Shown here: one piece after another, positions 1-9,139 of the stretch
How positions within the stretch are numbered: position 1 is the first letter of the stretch
Layout of the letters: every line of letters begins with the position of its first letter
Source: Brevibacterium sp. XM4083
Lineage (GTDB): Bacteria; Actinomycetota; Actinomycetes; Actinomycetales; Brevibacteriaceae
Length of the DNA stretch: 64,000 nt
Direction of reading: 5' to 3'
Assembly (NCBI RefSeq): GCF_006489205.2
Contig: NZ_VFYR02000003.1
Span: forward strand, 179,462-243,461
Position numbers and translations under genes: made by a program
Notes under the pieces: generated by a model
Database searches by the model: none
Told to the model about the DNA's origin: nothing
Seen by the model: only the letters and a program-made list of their open reading frames with translations

Positions 1-1
1 C

Positions 2-330
<329 letters not shown>

Positions 331-331
<1 letters not shown>

Positions 332-397
332 GGTCCGGGCAGGGCTGAGGTCCGGGCAGGACTGAGGTCCGGGCTGGGCTGGGGTCCGGTCAGCGGG
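331..397. repeat. 17-bp tandem repeat after thiC
   Basis: Three near-identical 17-bp units of the form AGGTCCGGGCAGGGCTG start at 331, 348 and 365, followed by a decayed fourth. The first unit begins on the last base of the thiC stop codon, and a partial match (CGGCAGGGCTG) lies just inside the gene end. This looks like local slippage of the gene end. Confidence 0.85.
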
Positions 398-403
398 TGT
401 CGG

Positions 404-527
404 CGGGGTGGGGTCGGCGTGCCTCACCCCGCCGAGGCGGTTGCCGGGGTGAGATCGGAGTGCCCCACCTCGCCGCGGTGCTCCCGGGCTGGGAGCGAAG
501 TTCCCACCTCGCCGAGGTGGTCCCGGG
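404..527. repeat. Degenerate three-copy repeat of about 40 bp built on GCCGAGGCGG/GCCGAGGTGG
   Basis: Cores lie at 431 (GCCGAGGCGG), 472 (GCCGCGGTGC) and 511 (GCCGAGGTGG), spaced 41 and 39 bp, each followed by a CCGGG run. The last copy can form the hairpin CCACCTC-GCC-GAGGTGG. A 22-bp stretch at 506-527 recurs exactly at 28233-28254. Confidence 0.7.
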
Positions 528-586
528 CAGCGTCTCGTTCCCGGACTCTCGGGTCGGTGCTCGTCCACCGCTGGTAGGGTCGCTCT

Positions 587-988
587 GTGTCCACTCAGCC
601 CGCCGCGCCGCATGCTCCGAACCAGTCAGCGGAGCCCTCGTTCCGGGCGTCGTTCGACTGGTTCGCCCCGTACCTCATCGTCCTCGTGACGGGGCTGATC
701 ACCGTGGGCATCTACGCGCTGGCGTGGTGGAACGCGGGGTCGATCATTCCGCTGCCCGTCTTCGTCGCACTCTTCTGCATCCCGGTGCTGCTCGGCTGGT
801 GGGTCTCCGGGGCCGCGTTCGCCACCGTCATCGGTCTCGCCCTGCGAGTCCACTGGGCGCTGCGCAGCGCGCTCACTCTCGTGATCTGCCTGTGTGCGAC
901 GATCGTCGTCCACTTCCTCATCATCGAGATGTTCAACACCGGCTTCTACGGAGTGCCGGCGATGATCATCCCCGGATGGATCTACTGA
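587..988 (+). CDS. Small multi-pass membrane protein of unknown function (133 aa)
   Basis: A 133-residue protein starts at GTG 587. After a hydrophilic tail of about 25 residues it consists of about four hydrophobic segments (beginning YLIVLVTG, FVALFCIP, LTLVICLC and the C-terminal MIIPGWIY), so it should be an integral membrane protein. The start is supported by TAGGGT at 575-580, exactly 6 nt upstream of GTG, the spacing of a -10 box for a leaderless mRNA. No Shine-Dalgarno sequence is present. It is convergent with the TRAP binding-protein gene across a long palindrome. I do not recognise a family. Confidence 0.7.
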   Translation: MSTQPAAPHAPNQSAEPSFRASFDWFAPYLIVLVTGLITVGIYALAWWNAGSIIPLPVFVALFCIPVLLGWWVSGAAFATVIGLALRVHWALRSALTLVICLCATIVVHFLIIEMFNTGFYGVPAMIIPGWIY

Positions 989-1141
989 CCGGCGCTGGCG
1001 AGCGGCCGCACACACCGCCCCGCACACACCGACCCATGGACACGCACAACCTCCCGCGCGCACGCCCGTGCCCTCGCCCACGCGCGTCCGCGCACTGACG
1101 CCCGCCCCGACCGCCTGTGTCCAGCAGCCGTCCGCATCGTG

Positions 1142-1203
1142 GATCACGGCGGAGTGCGGATAGCGGGTGGTGCACCACCCGCTATCCGCACTCCGCCGTG
1201 ATC
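1142..1203. terminator. 62-bp perfect palindrome between convergent genes
   Basis: Two 31-base arms (GATCACGGCGGAGTG... and its exact reverse complement) abut without a spacer. The position between convergent gene ends suggests a bidirectional terminator or transcript-end hairpin, though there is no T-tract. The rest of the 989-1324 spacer is C-rich sequence in which I see no gene. Confidence 0.7.
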
Positions 1204-1324
1204 GGGAGCTGCCCGCCCCCTCAGCACTGGCCCCTCAGCACTCGCCCCTCTGCCCGCCAACTCAGCGCCGCCCCCTCTGCGCCGGGCTCGCTGACTTGGC
1301 GCCGGGGTCGTCCGCGTGGCGCGC

Positions 1325-2317
1325 CTACTTGTTGAGTTCGTCGAGCGCGGTCTGCGAACCCGGGGCGAGCGGGATCGGCTCCGGCGGCATCGCCGTGTCG
1401 AGCTTGATGTCCTTCGCCGCCGCGTGGACCTTCTCGAGGTCGGCCTTCTTGTCGAAGATCAGCTTCGTCAGGGCGCACTGGGTGCCCTCATCCATGTCGT
1501 TGCGGACCATGAGGACGTTGGGCGTGATGATCGTGTTGACCGCCCCGACGCCCTTGTACGTCTCGGCGGGGATCTCGGCGACCTCGTAGACGGGGTTGAT
1601 CTCCTTCATCTGCCCCTCGAGGGCGGAGATGTCGAGGAACTCGACGTCGCCGCCGTTGGAGGTGAAGAGGTCGGTGACACCCGCTGTCGGCAGACCGCCG
1701 GACCACACCATGCCGTCGAGCGTGCCGTCCTTCATTCCGTCGACGGTCTTCGCGAGGTCGAGGCGCTGCTTCGTCACGTCGGCGTCGGCGAGTCCCGCGG
1801 ATTCGATGAGGCGGTTGGCGATGACCTCGGTGCCGGACTTCGGTGAGCCCGTCGAGATCGTCTTGCCCTTGAAGTCCTCGATCGTCTTGATGTTCGCATC
1901 CTTGCGGACGATGACCTGGGTGTAGTTGTCGTAGATGCGCGACAGTGCGGAGATCTCCTCAGGCTGCTCGAAGTCCGCGTTGCCGGACACCGCGTCGGCG
2001 GCGGTGTCGGCGAGCGAGAACGCGATGTCGTAGTCGCCGGCCGCCAGCTGCTGGAGGTTCTGCACCGAGGCTCCGGTCTCGGCGGCGGTCGCCTTGAGGT
2101 CCGTGTTGTCGGAGATGAGCTGGGCGAGACCGCCGCCGAGCACATAGTACACGCCCGTCGAGTTGCCGGTTGCGATCGTGATCTGCCCGGATGCGGCCGT
2201 GCAGCCGTCTCCGCCGGAGGCGGCAGGCGTGTTCTCGCGTTTGCCGCCGCACGAACTCAGCGCGAGGACCGCGGCGACGGCGGCCGCGGTGACGGTGAAC
2301 ATCTTCGTTCTCTTCAT
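1325..2317 (-). CDS. TAXI-family TRAP transporter substrate-binding lipoprotein
   Basis: This 330-residue protein begins MKRTKMF, has a hydrophobic signal segment and the lipobox LSSC at about residues 20-23, so it should be acylated and displayed outside the membrane. The mature part has TAXI-family hallmarks: ITIATGNSTGVYYVLGGGLAQLI, then GASVQNLQ, then a two-lobe binding-protein pattern. Such proteins deliver small organic acids or amino acids (for example glutamate) to fused DctQM permeases. The permease gene lies 70 bp upstream in the same direction. AAGGGAAG precedes the ATG. The ligand cannot be told from sequence. Confidence 0.92.
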   Translation of the reverse strand: MKRTKMFTVTAAAVAAVLALSSCGGKRENTPAASGGDGCTAASGQITIATGNSTGVYYVLGGGLAQLISDNTDLKATAAETGASVQNLQQLAAGDYDIAFSLADTAADAVSGNADFEQPEEISALSRIYDNYTQVIVRKDANIKTIEDFKGKTISTGSPKSGTEVIANRLIESAGLADADVTKQRLDLAKTVDGMKDGTLDGMVWSGGLPTAGVTDLFTSNGGDVEFLDISALEGQMKEINPVYEVAEIPAETYKGVGAVNTIITPNVLMVRNDMDEGTQCALTKLIFDKKADLEKVHAAAKDIKLDTAMPPEPIPLAPGSQTALDELNK

Positions 2318-2387
2318 GGGCTCTTCCCTTTCTCAGTGGTGGTCGGTGTGGGGGTGGTCGGTCGGGAGACCGAGGTCACGGGCGGGG

Positions 2388-4538
2388 TCACGGCAGAGCC
2401 GCCTCGGCGGGGGTGTGGTCCGTCTGCCGGGGACGGCGGCGAAGGATGAGGTGGACGATGACGGCGAGGATCAGAGCGGTGAAGCCGACGATCATCGACA
2501 GCGGCTGGAGGTAGAGGAGGGCGCCGGCGGCGATGAAGCAGAGGATGCGCTCGGGCCAGCCTGCGCGGCGGATGATCCACCCGCCGGCGCCGGCGGCGAG
2601 CGCGGCGACGGCGAACGCGGAGACCGCGCCGGTCCACAGCGCGCCGAGGAATCCGCCCTGGGCGACGAGCGACGCGCCCTCGGGGGTGAACGTGAAGGCC
2701 AGGGGCACGAGGAAGGCGGGGATCGCGTACTTGCACGCCTGCCACATCGTCGCGATGACACGGCCTCCGGTGATCGCGGCCGAGGCGACGGCGGCGAGCG
2801 CGGTCGGCGGGGACACCTCGGAGAGGACGGCGTAGTAGAAGATGAACATCGCGGCCGCCGCCTCGGGGATGCCGAGGGAGATGAGGGCGGGTCCGACGAT
2901 CACCCAGCTGATGATGAACGACGCGGTCACGGGCACGGCGAGACCGAGGATCGTCACGGCGATCGCGGCGAAGATGCAGGTGAAGACGATGACGGCGGTG
3001 GGGTTCGACGAGATCGCCTGCGCGCCCTTGACGAGGATGTCGGAGATGACCTGGCCGAGTCCGGTCTTCGTGATCGTCGAGACGATGATGCCGGCGGCCG
3101 CGCACACGCTTGTGACCGGCAGGACCGAGCGGATGCCCGTCGACAGGGCGCCGAAGATGACATCCCAGATCGCGCGGAGGATCCTCTTCGGCTGCCCGCG
3201 GTGGGCGAGGACGATCTCGATGATGCCGAACCCGATGCCCACCAGGGTCGCGTAGACGACGGCTTTGAACGGGGCCATGCCGAGGGCGAGGAAGACGACG
3301 ATGATGCCGAGCGAGATGAAGTGGTAGAAGCCGCGTTTGAGGATCGGCCACGAGCGCAGGCCGGTGGGCGGGCGGTAGTCGACGTCGATCTTGCGCGAGT
3401 CGATCTCGATGGCGAGGAAGATGCCGAGGTAGTAGAGCAGGGTGGGCACGACCGCCCAGAGGAGGACGAGGCCGTAGGAGACGTTGAGGAGTTCGGCGAT
3501 GATGAAGGCGGCGGCACCGAGCGTCGGCGGGGAGAGGATCGCGCCGATGCCGGAGGCGGCGAGCATGCCGCCGGCGTTCTCCTTCGGGTAGCCGGCCTTC
3601 TTGAGCACCGGCCAGGTGACCGCGCCGAGGGAGACCGCCGTCGCCGTGCCCGATCCCGAGACCGTGCCGAGGAGGAAGCCGGAGAGGGCGACGGTGCGCC
3701 CGGGGGCGGCCTTCGACTTCTTGAACAGGGAGAAGGAGAGGTCGATGAAGAAGCTCGCCGCTCCCGTCTTGTCGAGGACGGCGCCGTAGATCGTGAAGAG
3801 GACGATGTAGGTCGCGGCGACGTCGAGCGGGATCCCGTAGAAGCCGGAGGCGTCGTTGTAGAGGGCGTTGATGATCTGGTCGAAGTTCTGGCCGGCGTGG
3901 GAGCCGGGCCAGCCGACGGGGATGTAGGCGCCGTAGTAGCTGTAGAGGAAGAAGACGACGCAGAAGATCGGGAGGATGAGGCCCGTCGTCCGCCGCGTCG
4001 CCTCGAGGATGAGGAGCATGAGGATGCCGCCCATCGTCACGTCGAGCGGGTCGAGGGAGCCCTGCCGGTTGAGGAACTCGTTGAACCCGCCGGAGAAGAA
4101 CGGCAGCACCGGGTAGGCGCAGGTGAGGAACGTGAGGACGACGAGGATCCAGTCGATGACCGAGGGGTTGTCCGTCGTGCGGGCAGGTTTGGCTGTCCGC
4201 GCTGTACCCGGCGCCGAGGCGGTCGCCTCCGCGGCGGCGTCCGCTGCGTGCGCGCCCGCTTCCTTCCGCCGGCCGAACCCGGGGCGGTAGCAGATGAAGA
4301 CGAGAGGCAGGACGAAGGCGAGGAACCACATGAGGTAGTACTGGTTGCCCTGCCGGAGCGGGAAGAACACCTGGTTGAGGACGTAGAGGGAGATGAGGAA
4401 GCAGACGATGCTCACACCCAGGTCGAGTCGACGCGTGAGTCTGCGCTGCGGGAGTTCCTCGTCGTACTGGGCGATGAGGTCGTCGACGTTCGCTTGGGGA
4501 AGCGGACTGGTGGCAGTCGCGGACGGACGCTCGGACAT
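2388..4538 (-). CDS. TRAP transporter fused permease (DctQ-DctM fusion)
   Basis: A 716-residue polytopic protein: the small DctQ-like part is N-terminal (segments at about residues 42-60 and 66-84, then 128-150), followed by the large DctM part with glycine-rich family motifs such as GAVLDKTGAASFF and GSGTATAVSLGAVT. It imports substrate by ion symport together with the TAXI binding protein downstream. Residues about 92-125 are an Ala/Thr/Pro-rich low-complexity linker between membrane segments, encoded partly by GCCGAGGCGG (4213-4222). The C-terminal tail PAEAALP carries the same motif reversed at 2399. AAGGGA precedes ATG 4538. The permease-before-binding-protein order is less usual. Confidence 0.93.
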   Translation of the reverse strand: MSERPSATATSPLPQANVDDLIAQYDEELPQRRLTRRLDLGVSIVCFLISLYVLNQVFFPLRQGNQYYLMWFLAFVLPLVFICYRPGFGRRKEAGAHAADAAAEATASAPGTARTAKPARTTDNPSVIDWILVVLTFLTCAYPVLPFFSGGFNEFLNRQGSLDPLDVTMGGILMLLILEATRRTTGLILPIFCVVFFLYSYYGAYIPVGWPGSHAGQNFDQIINALYNDASGFYGIPLDVAATYIVLFTIYGAVLDKTGAASFFIDLSFSLFKKSKAAPGRTVALSGFLLGTVSGSGTATAVSLGAVTWPVLKKAGYPKENAGGMLAASGIGAILSPPTLGAAAFIIAELLNVSYGLVLLWAVVPTLLYYLGIFLAIEIDSRKIDVDYRPPTGLRSWPILKRGFYHFISLGIIVVFLALGMAPFKAVVYATLVGIGFGIIEIVLAHRGQPKRILRAIWDVIFGALSTGIRSVLPVTSVCAAAGIIVSTITKTGLGQVISDILVKGAQAISSNPTAVIVFTCIFAAIAVTILGLAVPVTASFIISWVIVGPALISLGIPEAAAAMFIFYYAVLSEVSPPTALAAVASAAITGGRVIATMWQACKYAIPAFLVPLAFTFTPEGASLVAQGGFLGALWTGAVSAFAVAALAAGAGGWIIRRAGWPERILCFIAAGALLYLQPLSMIVGFTALILAVIVHLILRRRPRQTDHTPAEAALP

Positions 4539-4690
4539 CGGTGTCCCTTCGGTCTCTCTGGTGTGGCGGCGGGGTGGTGTGGTTCGGTGTGTGGGCGGTG
4601 GGGTGGTCGGGTGATGTGTGATGGTCGGTCGGCACGGGTCGGCTCACCTCCTCGTGGAGTCGACCGGCGCTGGTCACCGCACTCGATAAT

Positions 4691-4704
4691 GTGAGTTGAC
4701 TCAC
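4691..4704. promoter_or_regulatory. Candidate operator GTGAGT-TG-ACTCAC upstream of the TRAP genes
   Basis: A 6-2-6 inverted repeat lies about 150 bp upstream of the TRAP permease start. Beside it on the minus strand is TATACT, a possible -10 box. The palindrome looks like a dimeric repressor site (GntR-like), but no regulator gene is adjacent. The rest of 4539-4920 holds no gene I can support. Confidence 0.4.
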
Positions 4705-4920
4705 AGTATACCGAGAGGACCGGCCGGTTCCGGCGGATCGGGACGATCGGGACGGGATTTAGCGTGATCGTTACGCAGGGTGCCGCTATTCGGGAACGCG
4801 CGAGGCGGCAAGAGGAAGCCGGGGCGCGTGCGGGGTGCACTGGTGGCATCCGCGGGCCGCGCAAGAGATGTCTGCCGGTGGGACGTCAGCGAGATCGGCC
4901 CGCCCACGCCGGCGCCGGGC

Positions 4921-5090
4921 CTCGTTCAACACGTGGCGCGAAAAAGTCGTCTTCGGGGACGACTTTTTCACGCCACGTGTTGAACGAGCAGCCACTGCTC
5001 GACGCAACCCGTCGATGTTCGCGCCACGTGTTGAACGAGCAGCCACTGCTCCACGCAATCCGTCGATGTTCGCGCCAAGTGTTGAACGAG
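4921..5090. repeat. Large hairpin plus 51-bp direct repeats in a divergent spacer
   Basis: Arms 4921-4951 and 4958-4988 are 31 nt with a single mismatch around the 6-nt loop TTCGGG. The arm end CGCCACGTGTTGAACGAG then recurs as a direct repeat at 4971, 5022 and (as CGCCAAGTG...) 5073, a period of exactly 51 bp. It lies between divergently transcribed genes, so an ordinary convergent terminator does not explain it. Confidence 0.85.
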
Positions 5091-5129
5091 CGGGGCAGAT
5101 ATCAGTCAGCGCCTGTGTAGGTTGGGACC

Positions 5130-6086
5130 ATGGCCGAATCTCAGCGGGTCTTCGACGCGCACTTCCACATCATCGACCCAGCGCACCCACTCGTCGAGAA
5201 CAACGGGTATCTGCCCGACCCGTTCACGGTCGCCGACTACGTCGCGCGCGTCGGTGGACTCAGTGACAGCGGACACAGAGGCGGAGTCAGCGACGATCGA
5301 CGCGGCAGCCCTGACCCCGGAACCCGTGACCCCGGCGCTCCCGCCAGTGCCGAACCCGGCCCCAGCGATCCCGCCCCCGCCGGCACCGAGCCCACCCCCG
5401 CCGACGCCGAGCCCACTCCCGGCCTCAGCGACTCCGCTTTCACCGTCGTCGGCGGCGCGATCGTCTCCGGGTCGTTCCAGGCCTTCGACCAGTGCTACCT
5501 CGTCGAGGCGCTGCGGCGGCTCGGACCGACCTTCGCCGGAGTCACGCAGCTGCCGGCTGACACGAGCGACGAGCACATCCTCGCCCTCGATGCCGCCGGC
5601 GTGCGCGCCCTGCGCTTCAATGTCGCCCGCGGCGGCTCTGCGGATGTGGGCGACCTCGATCGCTTCGCCCGTCGCGTCCATGACCTGGCCGGCTGGCACA
5701 CCGAGCTCTACATCGACGCGCGCACGATCGACGACGATCTTGCCGCGCGGATCGCGGCCCTGCCGGCCGTGGGCATCGACCACCTCGGAATGCACCGGGA
5801 CGGCATCGACACTCTCCTCCGCCTCGTCGAACGCGGCGTCAAGGTCAAGGCGACCGGGTTCGGGCGGGTCGACCTCGATCCCGCCGAGGTGATCCGCCGC
5901 ATCGTCGACACCGACCCATCCGCGCTCATGGTCGGCACCGACCTGCCGTCGACACGGGCTCGTCGCCCGTTCGCCGACACCGACCTCGACCTCGTCCGCG
6001 AGGTGCTCACGCCCGCCGAGGTCGACGCCGTCTTCTGGTCCAACGCCGCCGACTTCTACCTCGGACGACGCGCCCGCACGAGCTGA
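5130..6086 (+). CDS. Amidohydrolase (TIM-barrel, amidohydro_2-like) with low-complexity insertion
   Basis: This 318-residue protein opens with FDAHFHIIDP, whose HxH pair is the first metal ligand of the amidohydrolase superfamily, and ends with the family's GTDLPS segment (acidic active-site residue) and FWSNAADFYLG. The substrate is unknown; relatives hydrolyse or decarboxylate cyclic or aromatic acids. Residues about 45-100 are a Pro/Ala/Asp/Glu-rich stretch (with EPTPADAEPTP) inserted after the first strand, where relatives have a short loop. TAGGTT at 5118-5123 lies 6 nt before the ATG and no ribosome site is seen, so the mRNA is probably leaderless. Confidence 0.8.
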   Translation: MAESQRVFDAHFHIIDPAHPLVENNGYLPDPFTVADYVARVGGLSDSGHRGGVSDDRRGSPDPGTRDPGAPASAEPGPSDPAPAGTEPTPADAEPTPGLSDSAFTVVGGAIVSGSFQAFDQCYLVEALRRLGPTFAGVTQLPADTSDEHILALDAAGVRALRFNVARGGSADVGDLDRFARRVHDLAGWHTELYIDARTIDDDLAARIAALPAVGIDHLGMHRDGIDTLLRLVERGVKVKATGFGRVDLDPAEVIRRIVDTDPSALMVGTDLPSTRARRPFADTDLDLVREVLTPAEVDAVFWSNAADFYLGRRARTS

Positions 6087-6136
6087 TCCGGCGCCCGTCC
6101 GAAACGGTCTGCAAGCCGCCCGGGGAAGATCCCGCC

Positions 6137-6226
6137 GCCGACTCGCCCTACGCGGCGGCCCGTCTTACTGGGCGGACCGTCTTACTGGCCGACTCGCCCT
6201 ATGCGGCGGCCCGTCTTACTGGGCGG
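6137..6226. repeat. 39-bp direct repeat, period 51 bp, duplicating the end of the ABC permease gene
   Basis: GCCGACTCGCCCTA(C/T)GCGGCGG...CTTACTGGGCGG occurs at 6137-6175 and 6188-6226 with one difference. The second copy includes the stop and last codons of the permease gene. The first is a duplicate lying beyond it, in the convergent spacer. Confidence 0.85.
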
Positions 6227-7046
6227 CCCGCCTCTCATACGCGGTCCGGGCGAGCACATAGCCGAGCACGCCGAAGCCGACGATCCAGAGCAGCGAGATC
6301 CACCAGCTGCTGCCGAGCGGCGTGCCCATGAGCAGTCCGCGGATCGTCTCGATGATCGGCGTGAAGGATTGGACGTCCGCGAAGATCTGCATCCAGCGCG
6401 GCATCGTGTCCGTGGGCACGAATCCGGAGCCGACCATCGGCAGGAGCATGAAGAGCATCGGCACATTGCTCGCGGTCTCGACCGACTTCGCCATGACGCC
6501 GAGTGCCACCGACAGCCATCCGAGGGCGACGATGAGGAGGAGGCAGAAGCCGACGAGGCCCAGCCAGTCGAGCCCGTCCGCCGCCGGTCGGAAGCCGAGG
6601 AGGAGCGCCAGACCGAGGACGATGACGACGGCAGCGACCTGCTGCAGGCCATTGCTGATGACGTGGCCGGCCATGACCGCGCCGCGCGAGATCGACATCG
6701 ACCGGAACCGGGTGACGATCCCCTCGTTCATGTCCTGCGACATCGACAGCGCCGTCAGCTGCATGCCGCCGACGAAGGTGAGCACGATGATGCCCGGCAT
6801 GACGTAGGCGAGGTAGTCACCGGAATCACCGCCGAGCCCCCGGCCCAGGGTTCCCCCGAAGACGTAGACGAAGAGCAGGAGGATGACGATCGGGGCACCG
6901 ACGAGGAACATGAACACCGGATAGCGCACAGCGTGGACGAACTGCCGCTTGACCATCGTCGCCGTGTCCGCCCATGCCCAGCGGATCGGGTGACGCGCCG
7001 GCTCGGGGGCTGCCGCGGTCAGCGGTGTCGTGGGGGTCTGAGTCAT
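6216..7046 (-). CDS. ABC-2 type exporter permease (DrrB-like)
   Basis: A 276-residue protein with a cytoplasmic N-terminus and about six hydrophobic segments (beginning FMFLVGAPIVILLL and YVMPGIIVLTFVGG), the usual size and pattern of DrrB-type permeases. The conserved post-TM2 region reads MNEGIVTRFRSMSISRGAVM. It should pair with the DrrA-like ATPase encoded just upstream; the two genes overlap by ATGA (7043-7046), so translation is coupled. The exported compound is unknown. Antibiotic or lipid export is typical of the family. AAGGA precedes the ATG. Confidence 0.93.
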   Translation of the reverse strand: MTQTPTTPLTAAAPEPARHPIRWAWADTATMVKRQFVHAVRYPVFMFLVGAPIVILLLFVYVFGGTLGRGLGGDSGDYLAYVMPGIIVLTFVGGMQLTALSMSQDMNEGIVTRFRSMSISRGAVMAGHVISNGLQQVAAVVIVLGLALLLGFRPAADGLDWLGLVGFCLLLIVALGWLSVALGVMAKSVETASNVPMLFMLLPMVGSGFVPTDTMPRWMQIFADVQSFTPIIETIRGLLMGTPLGSSWWISLLWIVGFGVLGYVLARTAYERRAAQ

Positions 7047-8143
7047 CGTTCGGTCCTTCCGTGTCGTGTCGCGATGTCGGTCGGGTGGGTGCCGTCATGT
7101 CTCTCGCCGAGGCTGTCCACCGGATCCGCGGTCGCATCGGCCTCGTCGTCGCCAGTGGCGTTCGAGCTCACATCGGTCGTGCGTGCCCCGTGCCCGGTGA
7201 GGGCGAAGAAGACATCGTCGAGGCTGGGCGTCTCCACGGTGAGTCCGCGCGGTTCGATGCCGGCGGACTCCAATCCGCCGAGGACCTCTCGCAGGTGTGC
7301 CGCTCCCCCATCACCGGGGATAAAGAGCGCAAGCGCCTCAGCCCGACCGGCGGCCTGCGGCCAGAGGCTCTGCGCTCGATCGAGATCGGCCGCCGAGGCG
7401 AACGCGAGGTCGATGCGACCGCCGGGGATGAGTCGCTTGAGCCCGGCCGGGGTGTCGTTCGCGACGATCTTCCCATCATCGAGGACGGCGATGCGATCCG
7501 CGAGTTCATCGGCTTCGTCGAGGTACTGCGTCGTGAGGAGGATCGTCACCCCGGAGGCGACGAGTTCGCCGATGATCTCCCACATCGTGCGGCGGCTGCG
7601 CGGGTCGAGGCCGGTCGTCGGCTCGTCGAGGAAGACGAGGCTGGGCCGGGCGATGAGTGTCATGGCGAGGTCGAGTCTGCGGCGCATGCCGCCGGAGTAC
7701 GTCGATGCCTGCCGTCGGCTCGCGGGACTGAGGTCGAAGCGCTCGAGCATCTCGTCGACCCGCGCCTTCTGTTCCGCCCCCGGTAGGTGGGCGAGGGCAG
7801 CGACGAGGGCGAGGTTCTCTCGGCCGGTGAGCAGACCGTCGACGGCGGAGAACTGCCCGGTCAGCCCGATGAGCGGGCGCACTTCGGCCCCTGCGGTCAC
7901 GACGTCACGACCGAACACCTCGGCGCGTCCGCTGTCGGGACGCTGCAGTGTGGAGAGGATGTTCACCGTCGTCGTCTTCCCGGCCCCGTTGGGACCGAGC
8001 AGGGCGAGGACCTCACCGCGGGCGACCTCGAGGTCGATGCCTGCCAGGACGGTCTTGTCGCCGTAGGCCTTCCGCAGGTCTCTGACGCTGATGGCCGGTC
8101 TGGTCGTCGGCGTGGTTCCGGATTCGGTGACGAGATCCGACAT
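7043..8143 (-). CDS. ABC exporter ATP-binding protein (DrrA-like)
   Basis: A 366-residue ATPase with Walker A GPNGAGKTT (about 50-58), signature YSGGMRRRLDLA, Walker B LVFLDEPTTGLD and the switch histidine region replaced by TTQYLDEADELAD, the form usual in DrrA/daunorubicin-type exporters. The C-terminal extension after about residue 230 matches the DUF4162-like tail of that family. It energises the permease encoded downstream with a 4-bp overlap. AAGGAG precedes ATG 8143. It belongs to the RHH-DUF4097-ABC operon, about 150 bp after the DUF4097 gene. Confidence 0.94.
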   Translation of the reverse strand: MSDLVTESGTTPTTRPAISVRDLRKAYGDKTVLAGIDLEVARGEVLALLGPNGAGKTTTVNILSTLQRPDSGRAEVFGRDVVTAGAEVRPLIGLTGQFSAVDGLLTGRENLALVAALAHLPGAEQKARVDEMLERFDLSPASRRQASTYSGGMRRRLDLAMTLIARPSLVFLDEPTTGLDPRSRRTMWEIIGELVASGVTILLTTQYLDEADELADRIAVLDDGKIVANDTPAGLKRLIPGGRIDLAFASAADLDRAQSLWPQAAGRAEALALFIPGDGGAAHLREVLGGLESAGIEPRGLTVETPSLDDVFFALTGHGARTTDVSSNATGDDEADATADPVDSLGERHDGTHPTDIATRHGRTER

Positions 8144-8276
8144 GGGATGCTCCTTGTTCTCGTGGTGATCTGTGGGCCGGCGGCGCTGCGCTGACCGGTT
8201 TTCGGGTGCACGAAGCCACGCCGGGTCGCCTGACCAGGTGGGCTGTGATGATGTGCCGCGACAGCGGCTGATGTGT

Positions 8277-8295
8277 CCGACCTCGGTGAGGTCGG
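8277..8295. terminator. Small hairpin after the DUF4097 gene
   Basis: CCGACCTC-GGT-GAGGTCGG, perfect 8-bp arms, lies just beyond the DUF4097 stop in the gap before the ABC ATPase. It could attenuate read-through or protect the upstream message. No T-tract follows, so full termination is doubtful. Confidence 0.45.
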
Positions 8296-8299
8296 TGGG

Positions 8300-9139
8300 T
8301 TACTGGGCGCGGTCGATGATGATGTCGCCGAACTTCGTATGGGCGTGGACTTCGACGGGCAGTTCGTCGCCGAGCGGTCCGGAGTCGGTGTCGAGGTCGG
8401 TGCGCACGACTCCGTTCTTCGAATCCGCGTCGATCCACACCGGCGCACCGGCGGCGACGCCGACTTCGATCGTGCCGAACGACGATTCGAGGTCGAGGCG
8501 GCCGCTGCCGGCTCGTCGCACCCGCACGGAGCCGTGCCCCGAGGCGGCCCTGACCTCGCCGTCGACATCGTCGAGGCTGATGGTGCCGGTCGCGGTGGCG
8601 AGCTCTCCCGTGCCGGCGAACTCGCCGATACGGATCGACCCGTGGGCCGACTTGATGTGAGTCTCCCCGCCGATCCGTCCGAGCTGGGCATCTCCGGAGG
8701 AGAGTCGGACATCGACGCCCTCGGTCACCTCGTCGACTGCGAGGCTTCCGGCGCTGACTTTCGCCGTGAGTGACACCATGGTGTCACCTGTGACGTCGCC
8801 GGCGGAGGCCTTCACGCTCACGGCGCCCACGTGGTTGCGCAGCCGGACGGATCCCGCGCCGATCGCCACGTCGAGGTCGGTCCCGGTGGGGACCTCGAGT
8901 CGGACGTCGGCCGAGCCCTTGCCGCCGAGGAGGAGTCGCTTCTCCCCGGCGATGTCGAGAGTGCCGTCGCCCTCGGTCACGGAGATCCGCTCGGCGGCCT
9001 CCTGGTCGACGGCGCGGTCGGGGTTCGTCGGTTCGATCGTGACGTCGACGCCGTCGCGCTCGCTCGCGGTGACGAGGAGGGTGGCGGCCGGGATGTCGAC
9101 GGTGATCGCCGGTCGTGTCATGGTCGTGTACTGAGTCAT
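8300..9139 (-). CDS. DUF4097-family beta-repeat protein
   Basis: A 279-residue protein starting MTQYTTMTRPAITVDIPAATLLV. The body is a series of short beta repeats (DGTLDIAGEKR, GSVRLRNHVGAVSVKASAGDV, SGDAQLGRIGG, HGSIRIGEF) typical of DUF4097/adhesin-like right-handed helices. No signal peptide or membrane segment is seen, so it is probably cytoplasmic. Start 9139 was chosen because it overlaps the preceding stop (ATGA) and has AGGA about 8 nt upstream. A perfect TGACACCATGGTGTCA palindrome lies inside the gene at 8771-8786. DUF4097 genes often accompany regulators and ABC exporters, but their function is unclear. Confidence 0.85.
   Translation of the reverse strand: MTQYTTMTRPAITVDIPAATLLVTASERDGVDVTIEPTNPDRAVDQEAAERISVTEGDGTLDIAGEKRLLLGGKGSADVRLEVPTGTDLDVAIGAGSVRLRNHVGAVSVKASAGDVTGDTMVSLTAKVSAGSLAVDEVTEGVDVRLSSGDAQLGRIGGETHIKSAHGSIRIGEFAGTGELATATGTISLDDVDGEVRAASGHGSVRVRRAGSGRLDLESSFGTIEVGVAAGAPVWIDADSKNGVVRTDLDTDSGPLGDELPVEVHAHTKFGDIIIDRAQ

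Noticed and set aside
2163..4694. Very long open frame opposite the TRAP permease (and similar ones opposite YyaL, gcvP, aceA/aceB and others)
   Set aside because: In this GC-rich DNA frames opposite real genes stay open by chance. The translations are Arg/Asp/Glu/Gly-rich, match no family, and lie exactly over well-supported genes.
4764..5120. Short frames across the hairpin and 51-bp repeats
   Set aside because: Translations merely mirror the repeat, with no ribosome site or credible domain.
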